Positions 52,352 to 59,988 of a stretch of DNA of 64,000 nt are shown here, in pieces; position 1 is the stretch's first letter, and each line of letters begins with the position of its first letter. The DNA is from Nocardioides luteus (GTDB taxonomy: Bacteria; Actinomycetota; Actinomycetes; Propionibacteriales; Nocardioidaceae): positions 759 through 64,758 of the forward strand of contig NZ_BMRK01000015.1 of NCBI RefSeq assembly GCF_014648595.1, given 5' to 3'. The notes below the pieces were generated by a model that was not told the DNA's origin, did no database searches, and saw nothing but the letters and a program-made list of their open reading frames with translations. A program made the translations under genes and the position numbers.

Positions 52352-52557
52352 GACCGGCTCTGCTCCCAAGCTCGGTAGTCGTCAGCGAACTTGAGCACGT
52401 CGTGAACCAACTGCTCATGCAGCCGATTCTCTGCGTCGGGCAGGTCGCCCGCTTCCCACTCGTTGGCGGCGAGGGTCTCTAGGACGGCCTTGGCCTCGGA
52501 CCACTCGCGGGCACTCTGGACGACAACCTCTAGCCGAGTCTGTAGGTGTTCATTCAC
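52348..52557 (-). CDS. Small helical protein, tail-to-tail overlap
   Basis: 69 aa: MNEHLQTRLEVVVQSAREWS, ending YRAWEQSRS. Helical, acidic. Its stop overlaps the stop of the coiled-coil gene on the other strand (shared CTAG). Not recognised; possibly antagonist or regulator of the neighbour. Moderate support. Confidence 0.5.
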   Translation of the reverse strand: MNEHLQTRLEVVVQSAREWSEAKAVLETLAANEWEAGDLPDAENRLHEQLVHDVLKFADDYRAWEQSRS

Positions 52558-52590
52558 CGTTGAAGGCTAGCCCCGAAATGTTCGCTAAGG

Positions 52591-52606
52591 GCGAACACGC
52601 GTTCGA
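52591..52606 (+). promoter_or_regulatory. LexA (SOS) box 2
   Basis: GCGAACACGCGTTCGA contains CGAAC-N4-GTTCG, the full LexA core. A second, opposite dyad (TGTTCG / CGAACA, 52580-52598) overlaps it. Confidence 0.65.
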
Positions 52607-52667
52607 GCGTGTCGTCCGCGGATGCCCCTCGTTCGCGCACACCCTAGAGGGTATGAAAGGAAACGAA

Positions 52668-53306
52668 GTGCAGTGCCCCTGCTGCAAGCTCTTCTATCAG
52701 GGGATGCACGCGTCGGGGGGATCCTATCGCCCAGCGCTCACCACGTCCGGCTATTGCCGAGACTGCGTCAACCACCAGGGCGACAGCAAAGAGGTCAGGA
52801 AACTGCGGGCGCAGAACCACTTCAGGATGCTCCGGCTGATCTATCCAGCGATGCGCGCACACATTGCGGCTGCTCAACGGGAGGTAGCAGCCGCCGACAG
52901 GAGGACCGAAGACGCTCGCCGGGAGTTGGAGGTTCGCCCGACGCGCGTCCTAGTCCGCGTGGAGAACCTCGACAAGCTTGTCGTGGCCGTCGCCCACGAG
53001 GAGCGAGAGGAGGCGTACGAACGCCGCGACAAGGCGATGGGCGCACTGAGCGACCTCCGGCGGCTACACCACCAGGACCCCGACAACCGGCGCCGGTGTT
53101 CCTGCGGCGACCTGTTCCACAGGTGCGAGGTAGCGCAGATCGTCAAGTGGCAGTCGATCGTCTCCTGGGAAGAACACCAGGTCCGCCTGAGCGAGCAGGG
53201 CGAACGCCATTTCCTGGCGCGGGATCACCCTGCCCTTAGGGACAAGACGTGGTTCCTCACCCGCTACGAGCCAGACTTCGAAGAGCAGTACGAGGAGCCT
53301 GCCTAG
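52668..53306 (+). CDS. SOS-controlled zinc protein
   Basis: 212 aa from GTG 52668 (AAAGGAAACGAA upstream); ATG 52653 and ATG 52560 are also in frame. Zinc clusters: CPCCKLFYQGMHASGG then GYCRDCVNH near the N-terminus, and CSCGDLFHRC near residue 175. The middle is a long helix rich in Arg and Glu. DNA- or RNA-binding is likely from the charge pattern. The LexA box lies 60 nt before the start. Function unknown. Confidence 0.6.
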   Translation: MQCPCCKLFYQGMHASGGSYRPALTTSGYCRDCVNHQGDSKEVRKLRAQNHFRMLRLIYPAMRAHIAAAQREVAAADRRTEDARRELEVRPTRVLVRVENLDKLVVAVAHEEREEAYERRDKAMGALSDLRRLHHQDPDNRRRCSCGDLFHRCEVAQIVKWQSIVSWEEHQVRLSEQGERHFLARDHPALRDKTWFLTRYEPDFEEQYEEPA

Positions 53307-53428
53307 TCCCGATTCAGCACGTGGCCGAAGTGGACGCCTAGCAATATCCCGCCATCGACACCGGCCGCCCTCTAGCGCCGTAAACTGGACCTCGGGATTC
53401 CCTCCGTTCCCCCGGCGGTTGTTAGACA

Positions 53429-53466
53429 GCGAATGCCCGACCTCGTCATTGAGGTCGGGCATTCGC
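53429..53466 (+). terminator. Terminator hairpin
   Basis: 16-bp perfect stem GCGAATGCCCGACCTC / GAGGTCGGGCATTCGC, loop GTCATT. Confidence 0.8.
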
Positions 53467-53484
53467 TATTGGAATCAAACGACA

Positions 53485-53513
53485 AAGGCCCTCGACACGA
53501 ATGTCGAAGGCCT
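53485..53513 (+). repeat. Second hairpin, AGGCC...TCGACA type
   Basis: AGGCCCTCGACA pairs with TGTCGAAGGCCT around loop CGAA. Adjacent to the preceding hairpin; may be a second terminator or RNA end element. Confidence 0.55.
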
Positions 53514-53641
53514 AAGCCGAAAGGTTCAAACACCAAGCCAGCCAACCCCCTTGGCACCTGACGATTATCACACGATCGGCATATGGTCGGCGCCGATAAG
53601 GGAGAATTTGAGATAGCCAATCCCAACCCCTTGGAGGTCAA

Positions 53642-54358
53642 ATGACTGTCGTACTTACGAGCCCTGTACAGGGCCTCAATGTCGGCGATAACTACACCGG
53701 CACGCTCGAAAGCTGGCTGGTCGTCAATGGATATGCGAAGGCCGCCGCGCCCGTCGCGTACGCCGACACGTTCGCCATCTCCCCCGCCCCGGTCGCTGCC
53801 GCTGTCGAAGGCTCGGCCGACGCCGTCAACATCGTCGCGGCCGGTGCCCTGGTGGTCGAGGTCGACGGCCACAACCGCTACACCATCGCTCTCGCTGCGG
53901 CTGACACCCCGGCCGCCGTCGTGACCAAGGTCAACGCGGCTATCGGTGCCGTAGCGACGGCCTCGCTGAATGCTGGCAACTTCCGTCTCGCGTCCGACTC
54001 GACCGGCTCGCTCTCCAGCGTCCGAATCATCTCCGGTACCGGCTCGGTCCTGGCGAACCTGTTCCTCACCGCTGGCCAGTTCGACCGTGGCGAGGATGGC
54101 AACGACAACGCGACCGATTACACCGGCGACGTCACCATCGATGGGCGCCTGACCCTCGATGCTGGTGGCCGGGCGGCCGGTGTCCTCCCCGTGAGCGACC
54201 CGACCGTGGCGGCCAACCGCGAGGACCCCAAGTGGCCCGCTACTGACGAAGTCTTCGATACCTCCACGCTGGCGAACGCTCCCGGCGGTTCGACCAACTC
54301 GAAGAGCAACCCGACCTACACGATCGACGGCAACGCCGACGGCGACACGATCGACTGA
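53642..54358 (+). CDS. Virion-like beta-rich satellite protein
   Basis: 238 aa, beta-rich and Ala/Val/Gly/Thr-rich. The segment from about residue 65 to 145 (VVEVDGHNRYTIALAAADTP, AAVVTKVNAAIGAVATASLN, RLASDSTGSLSSVRIISGTG) follows the pattern of small domains in phage sheath, fibre and decoration proteins. Thus it may decorate a capsid or tail borrowed from a helper. Strong Shine-Dalgarno TTGGAGGTCAA. Ends at a terminator. Confidence 0.6.
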   Translation: MTVVLTSPVQGLNVGDNYTGTLESWLVVNGYAKAAAPVAYADTFAISPAPVAAAVEGSADAVNIVAAGALVVEVDGHNRYTIALAAADTPAAVVTKVNAAIGAVATASLNAGNFRLASDSTGSLSSVRIISGTGSVLANLFLTAGQFDRGEDGNDNATDYTGDVTIDGRLTLDAGGRAAGVLPVSDPTVAANREDPKWPATDEVFDTSTLANAPGGSTNSKSNPTYTIDGNADGDTID

Positions 54359-54369
54359 CCGAACGACAA

Positions 54370-54403
54370 GAGCCCGGAGACCTTTGACAGTCTCCGGGCT
54401 CTT
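54370..54403 (+). terminator. Terminator after virion-like gene
   Basis: 13-bp stem AGAGCCCGGAGAC / GTCTCCGGGCTCT, loop CTTTGACA, followed by TTCACG. Confidence 0.85.
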
Positions 54404-54492
54404 TCACGTCTACGACCGGCGGGATCAAAGGGTTGCCGCCCTCCCCCACCGGTCTGTGTCACCGAACAACGGGAACACGTTGCCGAGTCTAC

Positions 54493-55950
54493 TCACTCGT
54501 CGTTCAGCGTCGGAGTCGGCATCTCGACCTCCCAAGCGACCTCGATCCGGGATGTGTCGATCTCTCCCTTGACGGTGACGCCGCCCCGGCTGGCGGGCTG
54601 GACAACGATCGGATAGGCGATGGCCTGATAGATGATGTGCCAGCGGTCCTCACGCGCCGCCCGCTCCCATTCCTGACCGAGCGTGTAGCCCTTGAGTGAG
54701 AGAGTCACAGAGACCTTCGAGGACTTGACGACCTGATCCCAGTGGACGACCTCAGCCTCTTTCGCTTGTAGGTCGGTCGCGAGGGCTACGACGTCACCCC
54801 CGCCACCCCTCGCCGCCATCGTGAGCGCATCCCTGGCCGTGTCCCTGGCGAGCGTGGCCGCTCGGAGCTCCTCCTGTCCTGGCCATGTCGGGATCATCTG
54901 CATAGCGGGCTGCTCCCCATGGACGGCCAGATACTCGGCGGCGATGAACGCGTCTGTCGGCTCAGCGGCGATGGTGACCCCGGGGCAGATGCCCTTTACG
55001 ACCCCGGTGCAGTTGTACCGGGCGTGACCACGGGTATAGGTGATCGAGAGGGTCGACCCGCAGCGGCCACAGACGCCGTTCCCCCGCGATAGCAACCAGG
55101 TCGGCGGCCTCCCGGACCATGACGGCCGTTCGGGGCCCTCAGATCGCGTTTCTTGAGTCGAGTCCAGACGGGCCTGGAGAGCCAGCCATGTAGCCGGATC
55201 CAGGACATGATCCCGAATGCTGGTTGAGCGGAGCGTGTTCCGAAGCGAGCGTGGCGACCACGCGTTGCCCCTGTTGGTTGTGATCCCCTCTGCCGCCAAC
55301 CACCGGAGGACCTGATTCATCGGCTGGTTGTCGATCAGGCGGCGTGCGATCTCTTCCACGATCGGGCCCGTGACAGGGTCGACCTCCAGGAACTTTCCGA
55401 CGCCGCCCTCTGGCAACTCGCGCTTGACCACACGACATCCGAAGATGGCGCGCCCGCCGGGATGGCGGCCAGCCTCCCTCAGGCGTCGCTTGTTGTCCTT
55501 GTTTCGCTGGATGATGCGTCCGCGCTCGGCTCGTCCGACCTCACCACGAATGACGATCTGCCAGCGGAATGCCTCGGGATCCCTCTGCGAGTCGAGACCG
55601 TCAACCGAGATCATTCGTACGGGCTCGTGGACGACTCGGCCCGTGGCCGGATCCTTGCCCTCTAGGCGGTCCAAGATCGAGCCGAGGACGTTTACGCCTT
55701 CGCGGCTCAGCCGGTCGACACTGTGGACAACGGCAACCGAGACGTGATCCAGAGCAAGCTCCGCCAACCACGCCTGAAAGGCAGGCCGGTCGCGGTAGCC
55801 GCCGGACTTCTCATCGACATGTACGTTCAGGAGGTGGATTCCCTCGCTGGCTGCAAGGGCCTTGACCTCGTCGACCATCCCGGCGAGGCTCAGGTTGTCC
55901 TCCCCGGCCACGGCCGACAGCCGAACGTAGCCACTCCCCATCTCTGGCAT
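54493..55950 (-). CDS. Large serine integrase
   Basis: 485 aa. N-terminal resolvase domain: YVRLSAVAGEDN with catalytic Ser near residue 12, and HSVDRLSREGVNV with the active-site Arg set. Recombinase domain: RRLREAGRHPGGRAIFGCRV and WSPRSLRNTLRS. Zinc ribbon CGRCGSTL...CTG...CPG and a C-terminal coiled coil. It catalyses site-specific integration at the 13-bp core directly downstream of its own gene (attR, 55986-55998). Large serine integrases need a directionality factor to excise; the HTH protein at 48402 is a candidate. ATG 55950. Confidence 0.92.
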   Translation of the reverse strand: MPEMGSGYVRLSAVAGEDNLSLAGMVDEVKALAASEGIHLLNVHVDEKSGGYRDRPAFQAWLAELALDHVSVAVVHSVDRLSREGVNVLGSILDRLEGKDPATGRVVHEPVRMISVDGLDSQRDPEAFRWQIVIRGEVGRAERGRIIQRNKDNKRRLREAGRHPGGRAIFGCRVVKRELPEGGVGKFLEVDPVTGPIVEEIARRLIDNQPMNQVLRWLAAEGITTNRGNAWSPRSLRNTLRSTSIRDHVLDPATWLALQARLDSTQETRSEGPERPSWSGRPPTWLLSRGNGVCGRCGSTLSITYTRGHARYNCTGVVKGICPGVTIAAEPTDAFIAAEYLAVHGEQPAMQMIPTWPGQEELRAATLARDTARDALTMAARGGGGDVVALATDLQAKEAEVVHWDQVVKSSKVSVTLSLKGYTLGQEWERAAREDRWHIIYQAIAYPIVVQPASRGGVTVKGEIDTSRIEVAWEVEMPTPTLNDE

Positions 55951-55985
55951 GTGCAGATCCTCTCACCTGTTCGTAAACCCGGTAG

Positions 55986-55998
55986 TTCTCGGGCTGGA
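55986..55998. repeat. attR core of the island
   Basis: TTCTCGGGCTGGA, identical to the left copy at 40740-40752. Inferred attB joins CACGAGGGAC, this core and AGCCGAGGAG; inferred attP joins AACCCGGTAG, the core and TATACCCAC. Confidence 0.85.
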
Positions 55999-56068
55999 AG
56001 CCGAGGAGGACCGGAACCGCGGCCAGGACGTCCTCGGGGCGGGTGATGGAGAGCTTCGTAGTGGTCAT
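55986..56068 (-). pseudogene. DUF4192 gene, 5' part split by the island
   Basis: Encodes MTTTKLSITRPEDVLAAVPV then LLGFQPE, the N-terminus of a DUF4192 protein from ATG 56068. After the 13-bp core the frame runs into island sequence (85 aa chimera ending about 55811). Joined to 39893-40752 it restores the intact gene. Confidence 0.85.
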
Positions 56069-56204
56069 GCGATCCACACTCGCCGCCACCCACCGACAGT
56101 TTCCTCGCCAATACCGCGGCCTGTGGACAACCGCGTCCCGAAGCATGCCTGTGGACCGCAACCGGCCCGTCCGAACTGTCCCCGCCGCCAGATAGGTTGC
56201 CACC

Positions 56205-57515
56205 ATGAGAGCGCAGGCGTCGGTGATGCACCTCGACCTCGACGCGTTCTACGCCTCGGTCGAGCAGCGGGACAAGCCGTCGCTGCGCGGTAGGCCGGTG
56301 GTCGTGGGCGGGATCAGCGGTCGCGGTGTGGTCAGCACCGCCTCCTACGAGGCCAGAGTCTTCGGGGTCCGCTCGGCGATGTCGACCCGGGAGGCCCGGG
56401 CGCTGTGCGGGCACGCCGCCTTCCTCTATCCGCGCTTCCCCGCCTACAAGAAGGTCAGCGAGCAGGTCTTCGGCATCCTGCGCGACCTCTCCCCTCTCGT
56501 CGAGCCGCTCTCCCTCGACGAGGCCTTCGTGGACCTCGCGGCCGCCGACCTCCCCGACCTCGAGGTCGAGACGGTGACCGCCACCGCCGCCCGGATCCGC
56601 GCCGAGGTCGCCGAGGTCACCGGCGGGCTGACAGCGAGCGTCGGTCTGGCGAGCTCGAAGTTCATCGCCAAGATCGCCAGCGACCTGGACAAGCCCGACG
56701 GCCTGGTCGTGGTGGCCCCCGGCACCGAGCTCGACCTGCTCCGGCCGATGAACGTCAAGGTCATCCCGGGCGTCGGCCCGGCGACCACCGAACGGCTGCG
56801 CCGCGCCGGCATCCACACGGTGGCCGATCTGGAGCAGGTCAGCGTCGAGGAGCTCGTACGCCTCGTCGGCAAGTCCCACGGCACCAACCTCTACAAGCTG
56901 GCCAGGGCCCAGGACGACCGGCTCGTCGAGCCCGAGCGGGAGACCAAGTCGGTCAGCGTGGAGAGCACCTACGAGACCGACCTGACCGACCGGCCGCTGA
57001 TGGAGCAGATCCTCACCCGGCAGGCCACCGAGGTCGCCGGGCGACTGAAGAAGAGCGGTCTGTCCGGGCGCACGATCACGATCAAGGTCCGCCTCTACGA
57101 CTTCACCACGATCAACCGCTCGGCGACCCTGCCCGCCCCGACCGACCAGGCCGGAGCCATCGCCCGCCTGGCCAGGACGCTGCTGGGCGAGCTGTTCACC
57201 GCCGGGGAGACCGCCGGCGGCGTACGCCTCCTCGGGGTCGGCGTCTCGGGGCTCGCCGACTGGATCCAGGAGGATCTCTTCGGCGAGGACGCCGAGGAGG
57301 AGCCCGAGCCCGAGCTGACGCTCCCCGAGCCGGTGCGGCGGCCGACCTGGGCCGCAGGGATGGACGTCGTCCACGCGGAGATGGGCCGCGGCTGGGTCTG
57401 GGGCTCGGGACGCGGCGTCGTCACCGTCCGCTTCGAGACCGCCGAGACGCCGGCGGGGCCGGTGCGGTCCTACCCCGTCGACGACCCCGACCTGCAGCCC
57501 TACAGCGAGACCTGA
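56205..57515 (+). CDS. dinB: DNA polymerase IV (Y-family, DinB)
   Basis: 436-aa lesion-bypass polymerase. Catalytic residues in HLDLDAFYASVEQRD (near residue 10) and PLSLDEAFVDLAA (Asp-Glu near 103). Little-finger domain near 240-340. A C-terminal extension (after residue 360, PVRRPTWAAGMDVVHAEMGR) is beyond the catalytic core and resembles an acidic/regulatory tail seen in several actinobacterial DinBs. Starts ATG 56205. No LexA box was found upstream. A second DinB-type enzyme lies at 61072. Confidence 0.9.
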   Translation: MRAQASVMHLDLDAFYASVEQRDKPSLRGRPVVVGGISGRGVVSTASYEARVFGVRSAMSTREARALCGHAAFLYPRFPAYKKVSEQVFGILRDLSPLVEPLSLDEAFVDLAAADLPDLEVETVTATAARIRAEVAEVTGGLTASVGLASSKFIAKIASDLDKPDGLVVVAPGTELDLLRPMNVKVIPGVGPATTERLRRAGIHTVADLEQVSVEELVRLVGKSHGTNLYKLARAQDDRLVEPERETKSVSVESTYETDLTDRPLMEQILTRQATEVAGRLKKSGLSGRTITIKVRLYDFTTINRSATLPAPTDQAGAIARLARTLLGELFTAGETAGGVRLLGVGVSGLADWIQEDLFGEDAEEEPEPELTLPEPVRRPTWAAGMDVVHAEMGRGWVWGSGRGVVTVRFETAETPAGPVRSYPVDDPDLQPYSET

Positions 57516-57684
57516 GCGGCTCCTCGGCCGCTCCCGGGGCAGCCCACCGGCCCTTGTCGTCACGGCGATCGGGTGCAGTATCGCGGCCGGCGACCCGGCT
57601 GTGCGATAGAGCCACGCGATGACAAGAGTCTGCAACAGCTGCCGTCCGCTGGAGTTCGAGGCTCGCGAGGATAGGGTCTCGTCT

Positions 57685-59784
57685 ATGCCTGCTGAGTTTC
57701 CGATCGCACCGAAGAAGCCCTCCTCCAAGCAGTTCCACGGCCTGACCCGGGCCGACGACTACGAGTGGCTCCGCGACAAGGAGAACCCCGAGGTCATCGC
57801 CTACATCGAGGCCGAGAACGCCTACACCAAGGCGCAGACCGAGCACCTCGCCGACCTGCGCACCCAGATCTTCGAGGAGATCAAGGCGCGCACCCTGGAG
57901 ACCGACCTGAGCGTGCCGAGCCGGGCGCGCGGCTACTGGTACTACGGCCGCAGCTTCGAGGGGAAGCAGTACGGCGCGAGCTGCCGGGTGAAGGTCACCG
58001 ACCCCGACGACTGGACCCCGCCCAACCCGGACGAGGTCACCGGTGAGGAGGTGCTCCTCGACCTGGACGCGCTCGCCGAGGGCCACGACTTCTTCAGCCT
58101 GGGCGGCTCGAGCGTCAGCCCGAGCACCACCCTGCTCGCCTACGCGACCGACGTGACCGGCGACGAGCGCTACACCGTACGCGTCAAGGACCTCGCCACC
58201 GGCGAGCTGCTCGACGACGTCCTCACCAACGTCCACGGCGGCGCGACCTGGGACCGCGAGTCCGAGTCGCTCTACTACACGACCGCCGACGAGTCCTGGC
58301 GCGCCGACAAGATCTGGTGCCACCGTCTCGGCACCACCCAGGAGGAGGACGAGCTCGTCTTCCACGAGACCGACGACCGGTTCTGGGTCGGCGTCGGCCG
58401 CACGCGCTCGGACCGGTTCATGTTCATCGGCACCGCCGCGAAGATCACCGCCGAGTACCGCTTCCTCGACCTCGACGACCCCGACGCCGGCTGGCAGGTC
58501 TTCGCGCCCCGCGAGGAGGGCGTCGAGTACGCCCTGGAGCACGCCACCATCGCCGGCGAGGACGTCTTCCTGGTCACCCACAACGCCTCCGGCCCCGACT
58601 TCGAGATCGCCACCGCGCCGATCGCGCCGACCCCGCGGGAGCAGTGGCAGCCGCTGCTCCCCCACACCCCCGGCGTACGCCTGGAGGACATCGACGCCTT
58701 CGCCGGCCACCTGGTCGTCCATCAGCGCAGCGAGGGCCTGACCCAGCTCCGCATCCTGGAGCTCGGCGAGAACGGCGTCGCCGACGACTACCTGGTGAAG
58801 TTCGACGACGAGCTCTACACCATCGGCTCCGGCTCCAACCCGGCCTTCGAGACCCCGGTCGTGCGGCTCGGCTACACCACGATGCGCACCCCGGCCTCCG
58901 TCTACGACTACGACGTACGCAGCCGCGAGCTCACCCTCCTCAAGCAGGCCCCGGTGCTCGGTGGCTACGACCGCGACGACTACGAGGAGCACCGGCTGTG
59001 GGCGACAGCCCCGGACGGCGTACAGGTGCCGATCTCGGTCGTGGCGAAGAAGGGCCTCCACGAGCAGGGTCCGATGCCGGTGCTGCTCTACGCCTACGGG
59101 TCCTACGAGGCGAGCATGGACCCCTACTTCTCCATCCCGCGCCTCAGCCTGCTCGACCGCGGGATCGGCTTCGCGATCGCCCACGTCCGCGGCGGTGGCG
59201 AGATGGGCCGGGCCTGGTACGACGACGGCAAGATGCTGAGGAAGCAGAACACCTTCTCCGACTACATCGCCTGCGCCCGCCACCTCGCCGAGACCGGCTG
59301 GTCGACCCCGAGCACGATCATCGCCGAGGGTGGCAGCGCCGGCGGCCTGCTGATGGGCGCGGTCGCCAACCAGGCGCCCGACGCCGTGGGGGCGGTCGTC
59401 GCCGCGGTGCCGTTCGTGGACGCGCTGACCACGATGCTCGACGCGACGCTCCCGCTGACCGTCACCGAGTACGACGAGTGGGGCAACCCCGAGGCCGACC
59501 GGGAGACCTACGACTACATGTCCTCCTACGACCCCTACACCAACGTCACCGCGCAGCACTACCCGCCGATCCTCGCCGAGACCAGCATCAACGACACCCG
59601 CGTGCTCTACGTCGAGCCCGCGAAATGGGTCGCCAAGCTGCGGGCGACGGCGGAGAATCCTGGTGACGTACTCCTGAAGACGGAGATGGCAGCCGGTCAT
59701 GGAGGGGTCTCGGGCCGCTACAAGGCGTGGGAGGACCGGGCGTTCAGCCTTGCCTGGATGATCGACCAGGTGACCTCCGCGTAA
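57685..59784 (+). CDS. S9 family prolyl oligopeptidase (oligopeptidase B)
   Basis: 699-aa serine peptidase. N-terminal seven-blade propeller (about 70-410) and C-terminal alpha/beta-hydrolase with GGSAGGLLMGAV (Ser near 551), SINDTRV (Asp) and AAGHGGVSGRY (His). Cleaves short peptides after basic or Pro residues in the cytoplasm. Start ATG 57685 preferred over an upstream frame because the family begins here (MPAEFPIAPKKPS). Fits usual length. Confidence 0.88.
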   Translation: MPAEFPIAPKKPSSKQFHGLTRADDYEWLRDKENPEVIAYIEAENAYTKAQTEHLADLRTQIFEEIKARTLETDLSVPSRARGYWYYGRSFEGKQYGASCRVKVTDPDDWTPPNPDEVTGEEVLLDLDALAEGHDFFSLGGSSVSPSTTLLAYATDVTGDERYTVRVKDLATGELLDDVLTNVHGGATWDRESESLYYTTADESWRADKIWCHRLGTTQEEDELVFHETDDRFWVGVGRTRSDRFMFIGTAAKITAEYRFLDLDDPDAGWQVFAPREEGVEYALEHATIAGEDVFLVTHNASGPDFEIATAPIAPTPREQWQPLLPHTPGVRLEDIDAFAGHLVVHQRSEGLTQLRILELGENGVADDYLVKFDDELYTIGSGSNPAFETPVVRLGYTTMRTPASVYDYDVRSRELTLLKQAPVLGGYDRDDYEEHRLWATAPDGVQVPISVVAKKGLHEQGPMPVLLYAYGSYEASMDPYFSIPRLSLLDRGIGFAIAHVRGGGEMGRAWYDDGKMLRKQNTFSDYIACARHLAETGWSTPSTIIAEGGSAGGLLMGAVANQAPDAVGAVVAAVPFVDALTTMLDATLPLTVTEYDEWGNPEADRETYDYMSSYDPYTNVTAQHYPPILAETSINDTRVLYVEPAKWVAKLRATAENPGDVLLKTEMAAGHGGVSGRYKAWEDRAFSLAWMIDQVTSA

Positions 59785-59919
59785 GGCATAGCGGCGCGCC
59801 TCTCGGGGTACTCCATGAGAAGACCCTGAGATTCACCTCTCGATGCAACTTATCGCCTGCCGCGTACGTCGAACCGGACAAGAGATCGAAATCGGATCGA
59901 TGACAAGGCGCTCTACCGG

Positions 59920-59946
59920 GGAACACCCGGGACGAGCGAAGCGTTG
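59920..59946 (+). promoter_or_regulatory. SigH/SigE-type promoter of sigB-like gene
   Basis: GGAAC (59920-59924), 18 nt, GTTG (59943-59946). Same -35/-10 pair as oxidative/envelope-stress ECF promoters that feed sigB in mycobacteria. Confidence 0.55.
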
Positions 59947-59988
59947 AAAGCATCGTGAGGCCACCAACCTCACCGTGAGGAGGTTCCC

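Larger units (their letters stand above)
53307..53641. other. Intergenic hairpin region before virion-like gene
   Basis: 335 nt without a gene. It contains two strong hairpins listed separately and the repeated word CAACCCCTTGG near 53540 and 53620. A promoter for the downstream gene must be here but I see no convincing pair of boxes. Confidence 0.55.
40753..55998. mobile_element. 15.2-kb serine-integrase phage satellite (PICI-like)
   Basis: Bounded by a 13-bp direct repeat (TTCTCGGGCTGGA at 40740 and 55986) and flanked by the two halves of one DUF4192 gene. Contents left to right: leftward lipoprotein, six small leftward genes and a 403-aa Ala-rich HTH protein; a non-coding block with a 338-nt palindrome; rightward primase/helicase, HTH protein, small genes, P27-type small terminase, Zn-binding and unknown proteins; accessory genes under LexA boxes; one virion-like protein; leftward serine integrase. 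No large terminase, portal, protease, major capsid, tape measure or lysis genes appear, and no conjugation genes. This matches phage-inducible chromosomal islands better than a prophage. Helper phage unknown. Confidence 0.85.

Noticed and set aside
55955-55985. LexA box before the integrase
   Set aside because: CGAAC half-site is followed by AGGTGAGA, which does not complete the dyad.
40753-55998. Island as an integrative conjugative element
   Set aside because: No FtsK/TraB-like translocase, relaxase or secretion genes were seen; small terminase and virion-like protein argue for phage biology.
56069-56204. LexA box before dinB
   Set aside because: CGAACTGTCCCCG keeps only one half of the site.
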